64,000 bases of DNA from Riemerella anatipestifer_F (GTDB lineage: Bacteria > Bacteroidota > Bacteroidia > Flavobacteriales > Weeksellaceae): assembly GCF_037861325.1 (NCBI RefSeq), contig NZ_JAFELW010000005.1; one strand, 5' to 3'. Within the stretch, counting starts at the first letter, position 1. Every line of letters begins with the position of its first letter. The notes under the pieces are model-generated. The model saw only the letters and a program-made list of their open reading frames with translations, had not been told where the DNA came from and searched no databases. Below are positions 50,917-60,479 of this stretch, piece by piece. The position numbers and the translations under genes are program-made.

Positions 50917-53910
50917 ATGAAGAAATTAACAACAAGTGTTTTAGCTGTAGTTCTTACTTCATCTTTTGTAACAGTAGATGCACAAAAGGTAAAGAAGGAT
51001 TCAGTGACTAAGACAACTCAAATTGAGGGAGTGGTAATGACTGCTCTTGGGGTTAAAAGAGAAAAAAAATCTCTTGGATATGCCTCAACTGAAGTTAAGG
51101 CAGAAGCTTTAACTTCAGGAACAACCAATACAGGTAATGTGGCTTCTTTACTATCTGGTAAGGTTGCAGGATTACAGGTTAATACTAATAATAACTTTGG
51201 AGGTTCTTCCAATCTATTGATTAGGGGCTTTAAGTCTCTTACGGGAAACAGTAGCCCACTAATTGTAATAGATGGGTCTCCAGTTAACAATGCTACACTT
51301 TCGGGGCAGTTTGATTACGGTAACTTTTTATCTGATATAAATCAGGAAGATATTGAATCGATGAACGTGCTTAAAGGAGCAGCGGCATCGGCATTATATG
51401 GTGAAAGAGGAAGTAATGGTGTTATTGTAATAACAACAAAGAATGGTAAAGGTAGAGGAACTAACTGGGGAGTAACTTTACAATCGTCTGTAAATGTAGG
51501 GTTTATTGATAAATCAACTTTCCCTAAATTCCAAACAAGATATGGGGCTGGATATGGACCTTACTACGGAAATAATGGGGATTCGTATTTTAATGATGCA
51601 CCTGATGGTAAATACGAGGTTCCTTTTGGTGAGGATGCGTCTTATGGTGCGGAGTTTGATCCAAATTTACTTGTGTATCAGTGGGATTCTTATGACCCAA
51701 CATCGCCTAACTTTGGTAAGGCAACACCTTGGGTAGCTGCTAAAAATGGACCTTTAGCCTTTTTTGAAACACCTGTTACTACAGTTAACTCCATAAGTTT
51801 AGAGAAAGGTGATAAGAATGGAAATATTAGTTTAAACTATACTAATATGCTTTCTAATGGTCTGTTACCAAACTCTAATTTAAGAAAAAATTCATTATCT
51901 ACTAAGTTTAATTATGCATTTACGGATAAGCTAACGGCTACAGTGTATTCAGCATTAACTTTGCAGAATACTGTAGGTAGAAATGAAACAGGATATTCTG
52001 ATAATATAGTAACTGGTTTTAGACAGTGGTGGCAAACAAATGTAGATATTCTTTCGTTGAGAGATGCATACTATAGAAATAATGAACAAAATGTTACATG
52101 GAACAGAAAATCAGCTACGGATGCTAGCCCATCTTATTGGAATAACCCTTACTTCCAAAGATATAAAAACTATCAATCTGATGATAGAGTAAGAAGTTTT
52201 TCTTATGCTCAGTTAAAATACGAAGTTTCTAAGAATTTAGGTGTAACGGCAAAGCTATCACACGATAATTTATCTATGCTTATTGAGCAGAGATTGGCTC
52301 AAGGTTCTCTTCCTCAGAGTTTTGGTACTTCAGGAAATGATGTTTCGTCTGGTTATGCAAGAAATAATAGAACTTCTACAGAGACAAACTTTGATTTATT
52401 TGCTAATTATAAATTTAATATTACTTCAGATTTAGGAGTTACGGGTATTGTGGGAGGTAATGTTAGAAGAAATAAGTACGATAATGTTTATCAATCAACA
52501 GAAGGAGGATTAGTAGCAGATGGTCTTTATGCTATTTCTAACTCTGCATCTACTGTGCTTGCTCCTATCGAGAATGTGGCTACTTATGTTACATCGGGAG
52601 CTTATGCTACGGCTTCTTTTGATTATAAGAAGATGTTATTTGTTGATGCAACATATCGTTTTGATAAGAGTTCAAACTTACCGAAAGGTAGTAATGTATA
52701 TGGGTACCCGTCTTTAACAGGGACTTTCATTATATCAGAGTTAGTTAAACCATCTTGGCTTAGTTTTTGGAAGGTAAGAGCCAACTATGCAGAAGTTGGG
52801 GCTTCAACAGATCCGTACAAGTTGAGAAATACCTATAGTGTTAGAGGAATGTTTGTAAACTCTGGTCTTTTTGATCAGCCTAATTTCTTGGCTAATCCTT
52901 ATTTGAAACCAGAAAGATCTAAAGAGTTTGAAACAGGTATGGAAATGCAGTTCTTTAAAAATAGATTAGGCTTTGATATAGCCTACTATAAGACGAGAAC
53001 TTTTGATCAAATTATTAACTTGCCAATATCTTCTGCTTCAGGATATAGAAGCATGTTGATTAATGCTGGACAAGTTAATAATACGGGAATAGAAGTACAA
53101 GTGAATGGTACACCAATTAAAACGACTAATTTCCGTTGGGATATAGATGTGAACTGGGCTCAAAATAGAAGTGAAGTTGTATCACTATTCCCAGGGGTTG
53201 ATAATTATTTGTTAGCATCTTATCAAGGAGGGGTTTCTCTTAATGCTAGAGTAGGGCAACCATTTGGGGTGCTAGTAGGTACAGATTATAGATATGATGC
53301 TAATGGAAATAAAGTAATAGATCCTAAAACAGGACGTTATTATAGAGAAGCAAATCAGGTTATTGGGAATATAACTCCAGATTGGACAGGAGGAGTTAGA
53401 AACAGTTTTCATTACAAAGGATTATCTGTTAGCTTCTTGATAGATGTTAAGAAAGGAGGAAATGTGTTCTCTACGGATATGTATTATGGCTTAGCTACTG
53501 GTTTATATGAAGAAACTGCAGTAGGAGATTATAGAACTAAAGGAGTAGTATGGGATGGTGTTAACCCTAATGGTAATGTAAACACAACTTATACTATAGG
53601 GGCTGGTGCGTTTGGAAATGTTGATGGATATAGAAGAATGCCAGCTAAAAGGTTTGTTTATGACGCATCTTATGTGAAGTTGAGAGAGGCAAGTATAGGC
53701 TATAACTTACCAAAGTCGTTATTAAAAGATACATTTATAACAGATGCTAAAGTGTCTATAGTAGGTAGAAACTTATGGATTATACACAAAAATTTACCTT
53801 ATGCTGATCCAGAAGCAGGAACAGGTGGAGGACTCTCTGCAAGAGGTAACTCTATAGGGGTGTTGCCTACTACTAGAGATATAGGTATAGATGTAACATT
53901 TAAATTTTAA
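50917..53910 (+). CDS. SusC/RagA-family TonB-linked outer-membrane protein
   Basis: 997 residues. The signal peptide ends near VDAQ and the plug domain begins almost at once (QIEGVVMTALGVKREKKSLGYASTEV ... IRGFKSLTGNSSPLIVIDGSPV). The SusC hallmark SDINQEDIESMNVLKGAAASALYGERGSNGVIVITTK is present. The usual N-terminal carboxypeptidase-like domain of SusC proteins is missing. The barrel ends in DIGIDVTFKF. It pairs with the SusD-like lipoprotein 22 bp downstream to import an unknown glycan, peptide or other ligand. Upstream, TTG-N20-TAaaATTG (50863-50893) is a near-consensus promoter. No hydrolase genes lie next to it. Confidence 0.92.
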   Translation: MKKLTTSVLAVVLTSSFVTVDAQKVKKDSVTKTTQIEGVVMTALGVKREKKSLGYASTEVKAEALTSGTTNTGNVASLLSGKVAGLQVNTNNNFGGSSNLLIRGFKSLTGNSSPLIVIDGSPVNNATLSGQFDYGNFLSDINQEDIESMNVLKGAAASALYGERGSNGVIVITTKNGKGRGTNWGVTLQSSVNVGFIDKSTFPKFQTRYGAGYGPYYGNNGDSYFNDAPDGKYEVPFGEDASYGAEFDPNLLVYQWDSYDPTSPNFGKATPWVAAKNGPLAFFETPVTTVNSISLEKGDKNGNISLNYTNMLSNGLLPNSNLRKNSLSTKFNYAFTDKLTATVYSALTLQNTVGRNETGYSDNIVTGFRQWWQTNVDILSLRDAYYRNNEQNVTWNRKSATDASPSYWNNPYFQRYKNYQSDDRVRSFSYAQLKYEVSKNLGVTAKLSHDNLSMLIEQRLAQGSLPQSFGTSGNDVSSGYARNNRTSTETNFDLFANYKFNITSDLGVTGIVGGNVRRNKYDNVYQSTEGGLVADGLYAISNSASTVLAPIENVATYVTSGAYATASFDYKKMLFVDATYRFDKSSNLPKGSNVYGYPSLTGTFIISELVKPSWLSFWKVRANYAEVGASTDPYKLRNTYSVRGMFVNSGLFDQPNFLANPYLKPERSKEFETGMEMQFFKNRLGFDIAYYKTRTFDQIINLPISSASGYRSMLINAGQVNNTGIEVQVNGTPIKTTNFRWDIDVNWAQNRSEVVSLFPGVDNYLLASYQGGVSLNARVGQPFGVLVGTDYRYDANGNKVIDPKTGRYYREANQVIGNITPDWTGGVRNSFHYKGLSVSFLIDVKKGGNVFSTDMYYGLATGLYEETAVGDYRTKGVVWDGVNPNGNVNTTYTIGAGAFGNVDGYRRMPAKRFVYDASYVKLREASIGYNLPKSLLKDTFITDAKVSIVGRNLWIIHKNLPYADPEAGTGGGLSARGNSIGVLPTTRDIGIDVTFKF

Positions 53911-53932
53911 GAATTATTAAAGAAATTTTGAG

Positions 53933-55420
53933 ATGAAAAAAATAATAAAGATAACAAGTATTTTAGGAGCTGTAGCTTTGGGGACAGGTGTTGCCACATC
54001 GTTAGTTTCTTGTGAAAGTGATGTAACCTCTCTAAATGATGATCCTAAACGTCCAGTAGTGGTTCCTTCAGGAAACTTGGTTGCTAGTGCTGAGCAGACA
54101 TTAATGTCACAAATAATGACAGCTAGTGTAAATAGAAATATTTACAGATTTTTCACACAACAATGGTCTCAAACTACCTATGTAGATGAGTCTAACTATG
54201 ATATGGTAACGAGACCTATCTCTAGGACTCATTATAACTATATGATGTCTTCGTCAGCCCAGAATTCTAGCTCTCCAGGGGTTTTATCTGCGTTGAGAGA
54301 TGCGAAGAAGTTTTTAGCAACTGAAAATGTATCGGATGTAGAGAGAAAGAACAAAGAGGCTGTTATTGAGTTGTTGAGTGTTTATACGTGGGCTAACCTA
54401 GTAGATACATTTGGTGATGTACCTTACTTTGATGCTTTACAATTGACACCAGATAATAAAGAAGCAAAATACATTTCTCCTAAGTATGATGATGCTGAAA
54501 CTATATACAAAGATTTATTTGCTAGAATAGACGCTGCTGTAGCAAATATAAATACCTCTGAGGGGTCGTATTCAGCTGATATAATCTACGGAGGTAACAT
54601 GTCGAAATGGAAAAAAATGGGGAATTCTCTAAAGTTTAAGCTAGCTTTAAATATAGCGGATCAGAACCCTGCATTGTCAAAACAAATGGCTGAAGCGGCT
54701 TATAATGCTGGACTTTTTTCTAGTATGGATGATAGTTTTGGTTTAGCTTCATTCCCAACGGGTTTATTTGCTAATCCTGTTTATTTTGATGTTGTAGCAT
54801 CTGGGAGAAATGATTTTTTACCATCAGATGTTTTGGTAAATACAATGAATGCTAATAAAGATCCTAGAAGAGCTATATGGTTTACAGATGTAGATGGAGA
54901 ATATAAGGGTGGTGTATATGGAAATAGTAACTCTTACGCTAATTTTTCACATTTTACGAGTGTTATTTCTAGTGCTAACGCATCTGGATATTTGATGGAT
55001 TTTACAGAAATATCTTTTCTTAAAGCTGAAGCGGCTGCTAGAGGGTATTCTGTAGGAGGGACAAAAGAGGATTTATTTGCTTCTGCAATAAAGGCATCTA
55101 TGACTGAATATGGAGTTTCTGCTGCTGATATAACAACCTATTTAGCAAATAATCCTTTAGGATCAGATTGGAGAAAATCTATAGGAGAGCAAGCTTGGGT
55201 AGCTATGTTTAATAGAGGTTATCAGGCTTGGAACTTTACAAGAAGGTTAGATTACCCTAAATTTGAAAACCCAGAAAACTCTACAGTAGAAGCTGTGCCA
55301 ATTAGAATGAAATATTCAGACCAAGAATATGTTTTGAATAATGCAAATGTATCAGCTGCTGCAAGTAAGTTAAAAGGAGGAGATAAAGTGTCATCTCGTA
55401 TATTTTGGGATATTTACTAG
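53933..55420 (+). CDS. SusD/RagB-family surface lipoprotein
   Basis: 495 residues. Lipoprotein signal with Cys in SLVSCESDVTSLNDDPKRP, then the TPR-like helical fold of SusD-like family 2: YRFFTQQWSQTTYVDESNYDM, VIELLSVYTWANLVDTFGDVPYFDALQ, WKKMGNSLKFKLALNIAD and EISFLKAEAAARGY. It forms the lid of the SusC-like transporter upstream and captures ligand at the cell surface. The pair ends at a strong terminator, so it is a two-gene operon. Confidence 0.92.
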   Translation: MKKIIKITSILGAVALGTGVATSLVSCESDVTSLNDDPKRPVVVPSGNLVASAEQTLMSQIMTASVNRNIYRFFTQQWSQTTYVDESNYDMVTRPISRTHYNYMMSSSAQNSSSPGVLSALRDAKKFLATENVSDVERKNKEAVIELLSVYTWANLVDTFGDVPYFDALQLTPDNKEAKYISPKYDDAETIYKDLFARIDAAVANINTSEGSYSADIIYGGNMSKWKKMGNSLKFKLALNIADQNPALSKQMAEAAYNAGLFSSMDDSFGLASFPTGLFANPVYFDVVASGRNDFLPSDVLVNTMNANKDPRRAIWFTDVDGEYKGGVYGNSNSYANFSHFTSVISSANASGYLMDFTEISFLKAEAAARGYSVGGTKEDLFASAIKASMTEYGVSAADITTYLANNPLGSDWRKSIGEQAWVAMFNRGYQAWNFTRRLDYPKFENPENSTVEAVPIRMKYSDQEYVLNNANVSAAASKLKGGDKVSSRIFWDIY

Positions 55421-55441
55421 TAGTAAAATAATTTAATAATA

Positions 55442-55469
55442 GAAAAACCACCTTTCGGGGTGGTTTTTT
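55442..55469 (+). terminator. Terminator of the SusC/SusD operon
   Basis: AAAAACCACC pairs with GGTGGTTTTT around a short loop and ends in a T-run. Confidence 0.9.
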
Positions 55470-55506
55470 ATTTGTGTATATTTGCAGAGTTAAAACAAAA
55501 TGATTA

Positions 55507-57270
55507 ATGGATATTAAAGGGTATATAAAGGAAAGTATTGCTCAAGTTGTGGAGTCTGTATATGGACTCCAGAATATAACTCTGGAAGTACAAGAAAATA
55601 AAACAAATTTTGAAGGAGATTTTACGGTGGTAATATTTCCTTTGGTAAAACAGCTTAAAAAGAGTCCAGATGTGTTGGGGCAAGAGATAGGAGAGGCTTT
55701 AATAAATTCTAGCGATTTTGTAGAGAACTTTAATGTAGTTAAAGGTTTTCTTAATCTTAAAATTAAAAATAAATACTTTATAGAAAGTTTTAAAGCAGAA
55801 GAGCGAAATTTTGGAATAGTTACACCAAAGAACCAAACGGTAATGGTGGAGTACTCTTCTCCTAATACTAATAAACCACTTCATTTAGGGCATATTAGAA
55901 ATATTCTTTTGGGTTATTCAGTTGCTCAAATACTGAAAGAAGCAGGGTATGATGTTATCAAAACTCAAATTGTTAATGATAGAGGAATCCATATCTGTAA
56001 GTCTATGTTGGCGTGGGAAAAGTTTGGTAATGGAGAAACTCCTGCTGATTCAGGGTTGAAAGGAGATAAGCTAGTAGGAAATTACTATGTTAAATTTGAC
56101 CAAGAATACAAGAAAGAAATTCAAAATCTTGTAAAAAATGGTTTAGGAGAAGATGAAGCTAAAAAGCAAGCTCCGATTTTTGTGGAAGCACAAAAGATGC
56201 TTCTAGATTGGGAGCAAGAAAATCCTCAAGTGCGTGAATTGTGGCAAAAGATGAACCAATGGGTTTACGATGGTTTTGGAGAAACATATAAAAGATTAGG
56301 CGTTGATTTTGACCAAATCCAATACGAGAGTAATACCTATATATTAGGAAAAGATTTGATACAAGAAGGGCTTTCTAAAGGAGTATTATATCAGAAAGAG
56401 GACGGCTCAGTGTGGTGTGATTTATCCGATGAAGGCTTAGACCAAAAGCTATTATTGCGTAGTGATGGTACTTCCGTTTATATGACGCAGGATTTAGGAA
56501 CAGCGGTGGAACGCTTCAAACAGAACGATATACAAAAACTAATTTACACTGTAGGAAACGAGCAAGATTATCACTTCCAAGTGCTATTTAAAATCTTGAA
56601 AAAATTAGGATACGATTGGGCAGAGCATTTGTATCACCTTTCTTATGGTATGGTGGAGTTGCCACACGGAAAGATGAAATCAAGAGAGGGAACAGTGGTA
56701 GATGCAGACGATTTAATGCAGGAAATGTACCTCACGGCTAAAGAAAAAGCTCAAGAACTAGGGAAACTAGAACATTTGCCAGAAGAAGATAAGGAGCGTT
56801 CTTACGAGATTGTAGGGCAGGGAGCCCTTAAGTACTATATGCTTAAAGTGGATCCTAAGAAGAAGATGCTGTTTAATCCAGAGGAGAGTATAGACTTTAA
56901 TGGTAACACGGGACCATTTATCCAATATACTTATGCGAGAATCCAATCGTTGTTAGAGAAAGCTGGTTATGAACCACAGGATTTAGCAGAGGATATAGAA
57001 ATCAATGCTTATGAAAAAGAGCTTATAACGCATTTGGGTAACTTTAAAACGGTAGTTTCTAAGGCGGCAGAGACGCTTAGTCCAGCACAATTGGCTAATT
57101 ATATTTATGATTTAGTAAAGTCGTATAACTCTTTTTATCAGAATAATCCTATTCTTAATCAGGAAGATGCAGCGGTTAAAAACTTGCGTTTGAAATTGTC
57201 TGCTCTTACTGCGAAGACCATTAAGAGAGGTCTAGAGCTACTAGGCATTGGTGTGGTAAACAGAATGTAA
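55507..57270 (+). CDS. argS: Arginine-tRNA ligase
   Basis: 587 residues, class I aminoacyl-tRNA synthetase. An N-terminal Add-1 domain (1-105) precedes the HIGH motif in VEYSSPNTNKPLHLGHIRN. The KMSKS position reads GKMKSREGTVVDADDL as is usual for ArgRS, and the C-terminal DALR anticodon-binding domain ends LELLGIGVVNRM. It charges tRNA-Arg and needs the tRNA for amino-acid activation. A TAtaTTTG box is at 55477-55484. Confidence 0.97.
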   Translation: MDIKGYIKESIAQVVESVYGLQNITLEVQENKTNFEGDFTVVIFPLVKQLKKSPDVLGQEIGEALINSSDFVENFNVVKGFLNLKIKNKYFIESFKAEERNFGIVTPKNQTVMVEYSSPNTNKPLHLGHIRNILLGYSVAQILKEAGYDVIKTQIVNDRGIHICKSMLAWEKFGNGETPADSGLKGDKLVGNYYVKFDQEYKKEIQNLVKNGLGEDEAKKQAPIFVEAQKMLLDWEQENPQVRELWQKMNQWVYDGFGETYKRLGVDFDQIQYESNTYILGKDLIQEGLSKGVLYQKEDGSVWCDLSDEGLDQKLLLRSDGTSVYMTQDLGTAVERFKQNDIQKLIYTVGNEQDYHFQVLFKILKKLGYDWAEHLYHLSYGMVELPHGKMKSREGTVVDADDLMQEMYLTAKEKAQELGKLEHLPEEDKERSYEIVGQGALKYYMLKVDPKKKMLFNPEESIDFNGNTGPFIQYTYARIQSLLEKAGYEPQDLAEDIEINAYEKELITHLGNFKTVVSKAAETLSPAQLANYIYDLVKSYNSFYQNNPILNQEDAAVKNLRLKLSALTAKTIKRGLELLGIGVVNRM

Positions 57271-57291
57271 ACTAGAATTAAAACCAACAAT

Positions 57292-57318
57292 AAAGCCTCA
57301 CAAATTTGTGAGGCTTTT
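57292..57318. terminator. Bidirectional terminator between argS and mtaB
   Basis: A perfect palindrome, AAAGCCTCACAAA with TTTGTGAGGCTTT, followed by T-rich sequence. Confidence 0.85.
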
Positions 57319-57323
57319 GTTTT

Positions 57324-58670
57324 TTAGACATTCTCTAAAAACTGTTCAAAAGAAGAACTGACCGATACTGTACCGTCTGCTTCTATTTTATTGAGCTTTA
57401 ATGTTTCTACTTGATTAACGGAACTTTGGTCAAAAGGTTTCTTTACCCTTACATAATTTTCCGTAAAGCCGAACATCATACCATCTTTATTTTCGTGTTC
57501 CCAAAGGATAGGCAATGTTTTCCCAAGTTGAGACTGATAAAAAGCCATCTTTTTCTTCTCGGACAGAATCCTAAGCATTTTGTTTCTCTTTTTTCTTTCG
57601 GAGATAGGCACTACACCGTCCATTGCTACGGCTTCGGTATTCTCTCTTTCAGAATAAGTAAAGATGTGGAGGTAAGAGATAGGCAACTCATTTAGGAAAT
57701 GGTAGGTTTCTAAAAAACGCTCTTCCGTTTCTCCAGGGAAGCCCACTATCACATCTACCCCAATGGCTGCGTTAGGCATTACAGATTTTATGGTGTCTAT
57801 TCTATCTCTGTACAGCTTAGTGAGGTAGCGGCGTTTCATTCTTTTGAGGAGTTCATCATTACCAGACTGCAACGGAATATGAAAATGAGGCACAAACCTT
57901 TTGCTTTGGGCAACCAGCTCTATACTTTCATTTTTTAATAAGTTGGGTTCTATAGACGAAATTCTAATGCGTTCAATCCCTTCAACTTTGTCCAACTCTG
58001 TGATGAGGTCTAGAAAAGTATGTTCGTGTTTCTTATTACCAAATTCTCCTTTGCCATAATCACCAATATTTACTCCTGTTAAAACAATTTCCTTGATGTC
58101 TTTAGCCGCAATTTCTTGAGCGTTTTTAATCACATTCTCTATAGTGTCAGACCTAGAAATACCTCGTGCTAGAGGTATGGTGCAGTAAGTACACTTATAG
58201 TCGCAGCCGTCTTGTACCTTTAGAAAGGCTCTCGTGCGGTCTCCTATGGAATAAGAACCAATGAAAAAATCGGCTTCCTCTATTTCGCAAGAGTGAACGA
58301 TACCCTCGTTGTGGGTTTTTTCTAAATCTTCTAAGTAGCTTAAAATATTGAACTTCTCTTTAGCTCCCAATACCAAATCCACGCCCTCTATTTTAGAAAT
58401 TTCTTCGGGCTTTAGTTGAGCGTAACAACCTACAATCACCACCAATCCTTCGGGGTTGGCTTTCATAGCTCTTTTTACATGTATTTTGCACTCACGGTCG
58501 GCATTTTCTGTTACCGAACAGGTATTGATTACATAGACATCGGCTCTGTCATCAAAGCTTACTTTCTGATAACCCGTATCAGACAGTTGTCTGGCGATGG
58601 TGGAAGTTTCAGCGAAATTAAGTTTACAGCCTAAAGTATGGTAAGCCGCTGTTTTAGAATTAGCACTCAT
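57324..58670 (-). CDS. mtaB: tRNA t6A37 methylthiotransferase MtaB
   Basis: 448 residues, MiaB-like radical SAM enzyme. N-terminal UPF0004 domain with cluster cysteines Cys15 (TLGCKLN), Cys51 (NTCSVTENA) and Cys82 (VGCYAQL). Radical-SAM cluster cysteines are Cys156, Cys160 and Cys163 (GCDYKCTYCTIPLARG), and a C-terminal TRAM-like tail follows. CKLNFAET after the first cysteine is the MtaB pattern rather than MiaB. It adds a methylthio group to t6A at position 37 of ANN-decoding tRNAs. Confidence 0.93.
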   Translation of the reverse strand: MSANSKTAAYHTLGCKLNFAETSTIARQLSDTGYQKVSFDDRADVYVINTCSVTENADRECKIHVKRAMKANPEGLVVIVGCYAQLKPEEISKIEGVDLVLGAKEKFNILSYLEDLEKTHNEGIVHSCEIEEADFFIGSYSIGDRTRAFLKVQDGCDYKCTYCTIPLARGISRSDTIENVIKNAQEIAAKDIKEIVLTGVNIGDYGKGEFGNKKHEHTFLDLITELDKVEGIERIRISSIEPNLLKNESIELVAQSKRFVPHFHIPLQSGNDELLKRMKRRYLTKLYRDRIDTIKSVMPNAAIGVDVIVGFPGETEERFLETYHFLNELPISYLHIFTYSERENTEAVAMDGVVPISERKKRNKMLRILSEKKKMAFYQSQLGKTLPILWEHENKDGMMFGFTENYVRVKKPFDQSSVNQVETLKLNKIEADGTVSVSSSFEQFLENV

Positions 58671-58763
58671 GACAAAAATTAAGTCTGCAAATTTAGTGAT
58701 TTTTATATAAGCCTAAAAATAGCTGTTATTGAGATAAAGTTTTTTAAAAATGATGTTAAAAAG

Positions 58764-58796
58764 AAAAAACCACTTTTTTTGGATAAGTGGTTTTTC
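58764..58796 (-). terminator. Terminator of the GlmU-like gene
   Basis: AAAAACCACTT (58765-58775) pairs with AAGTGGTTTTT (58785-58795); the A-run at the left gives the U-run of the minus-strand RNA. Confidence 0.85.
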
Positions 58797-58805
58797 ATAG
58801 TTATG

Positions 58806-59966
58806 TTAGTAATTTTCATAAATCCATTTAAGGATATTTTGGTCGTCTTCGGAGAATGTTATATTTCGTCTTTGCATTACTTTCTCGGCAACTTCATAGG
58901 CTTTTTTTAGATTAAACTTTTCATCTCCTCTTTGTCCGCCCCAGCTAAAGTTTTCTACCAAGTTAGGCGGAAATCCACTTTTAAAAATATTAGCAGCCAC
59001 GCCCACAATAGTCCCTGTGTTAAGTTGGGTATTGATAGCCGTTTTTGAGTGGTCGCCCATAATCAGTCCACAGAATTGTAGTCCGCTATCTTCAAATTTC
59101 TTAGACTGGTAGTTCCAAAGCTTTACCGTAGCGTAGTTGTTTTTTAAGTTAGAGGAGTTGGTATCCGCTCCAAAATTACACCATTCTCCCACCACGGAAT
59201 TACCTAAGAAACCATCGTGTCCTTTATTAGAATATCCAAAGAAAATAATATTGTTTACCTCGCCGCCTATTTTACAATAAGGTCCGATAGTAGTAGCACC
59301 GTAGATTTTAGCACCGAGGTTGAAAATAGCATTGTTACATAAAGCAATAGGACCTCTTAGGTTACAGCCTTCCATTACTTCTGTATTCTTTCCGATGTAT
59401 ATTTTCCCTTTTTGGCAGTTGATGGTAGCGTATTCTACACTCGCACCTTCCTCTATAAAGAGGTTCTCAGGGTTACCTAAAAAGCCATTGGTTTCAGAAA
59501 GAGGTTGAGAGGTTCTTCCTTTGGTGATGAGTTCAAAATCAAAATCTATCGCTTTATCATTGAATGCAAACAAATCAGACGGTCTTTTAAAAAAGGTAAG
59601 AGGTTCTGTAATATCCGTCATTTTCTCTATTTGTTTTAGAGAAAAATCTTTCATATCCACTCTTGCTGCTATTAGTTCATCTTCGTAAACGAGAGCCTCA
59701 CCAAGTTTAAGATCTTTAATTTGGTTCAGTACATTTTCTGTAGGGATAAAGTTAGGAACTAAAAAAAGACTTTCTTCAGCCTGTGGCTTTGGGAATTTAT
59801 TTTGTAAATAGTCTTCTGTAATATAAGCGGTGTGTTGAATGTCAAGTAGCTTTTGCCATCTTTCAGAAAAGGTAAGTATGCCACACCTCATTTCAGCGAT
59901 GGGTCTAGTAAAAGTAAGTGGAAGGAAATTTCCCCAGTATTGGGCGTCAGAAAATACAATTTGCAT
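58806..59966 (-). CDS. GlmU-like sugar nucleotidyltransferase/acyltransferase family protein
   Basis: 386 residues. The N-terminal half (MQIVFSDAQYWGNFLPLTFTRPIAEMRCGILTFSERW) is the divergent nucleotidyltransferase domain of the Bacteroidota GlmU-like family. The C-terminal half is a left-handed parallel beta-helix built of hexapeptide turns (EEGASVEYATINCQKGKIYIGKNTEVMEGCNLRGPIALCNNAIFNLGAKIYG). It probably makes UDP-GlcNAc or a related nucleotide sugar for the envelope. The classical GxGTRM pyrophosphorylase motif is not visible, so activity is an inference. Confidence 0.82.
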   Translation of the reverse strand: MQIVFSDAQYWGNFLPLTFTRPIAEMRCGILTFSERWQKLLDIQHTAYITEDYLQNKFPKPQAEESLFLVPNFIPTENVLNQIKDLKLGEALVYEDELIAARVDMKDFSLKQIEKMTDITEPLTFFKRPSDLFAFNDKAIDFDFELITKGRTSQPLSETNGFLGNPENLFIEEGASVEYATINCQKGKIYIGKNTEVMEGCNLRGPIALCNNAIFNLGAKIYGATTIGPYCKIGGEVNNIIFFGYSNKGHDGFLGNSVVGEWCNFGADTNSSNLKNNYATVKLWNYQSKKFEDSGLQFCGLIMGDHSKTAINTQLNTGTIVGVAANIFKSGFPPNLVENFSWGGQRGDEKFNLKKAYEVAEKVMQRRNITFSEDDQNILKWIYENY

Positions 59967-60000
59967 AAGGTTAAAATTTTAATGATGGGCTAATTTAATT

Positions 60001-60036
60001 AAAAAACCTTCCTAAATCAAATCTAGGAAGGTTTTA
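60001..60036 (-). terminator. Terminator of rpmE
   Basis: AAAACCTTCCTA (60003-60014) pairs with TAGGAAGGTTTT (60024-60035), just past the minus-strand stop of the L31 gene. Confidence 0.88.
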
Positions 60037-60056
60037 AAATATGTTTTGATAAAAAA

Positions 60057-60311
60057 TTAGTTTTTAGCGAATTTTTTGTATTTGTTCATAAACTTATCTA
60101 CTCTACCAGCAGTATCTACTAATTTTACTTTACCAGTGTAGAATGGGTGAGAAGTAGAAGAAATTTCCATTTTGATTAGTGGATATTCTTGACCTTCGTA
60201 TTCGATAGTGTCTTTAGTTTCTGCAGTAGATTTGCAAAGAAACATTTCATCGTTACTCATATCTTTGAAAACAACTAATCTATAGTTTTCAGGGTGGATT
60301 CCTTTTTTCAT
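60057..60311 (-). CDS. rpmE2: 50S ribosomal protein L31, type B (zinc-independent)
   Basis: 84 residues beginning MKKGIHPENYRLVVFKDMSN, with the type B core EISSTSHPFYTGKVKLVDTAGRVDKFMNKYKKF. The zinc-binding CxxC cysteines of type A L31 are absent (a single Cys is seen), so it should not need zinc. It sits on the 50S central protuberance and contacts S13/S19. Monocistronic. Confidence 0.95.
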   Translation of the reverse strand: MKKGIHPENYRLVVFKDMSNDEMFLCKSTAETKDTIEYEGQEYPLIKMEISSTSHPFYTGKVKLVDTAGRVDKFMNKYKKFAKN

Positions 60312-60479
60312 TGTGATGATTTTTTAACTTTTTAATTTAATTTTAATAACTAAGCGGTGTAATGGCGTCGCTTTTTTACTATAAATTTTAGACTGCAAAA
60401 ATAGAGTTTTTTTTTAATTCTGCAAAAACTTTTTTAGAATAAAAATTTCTATCTTTGAAAGGCTTAAATATAAAACGAA

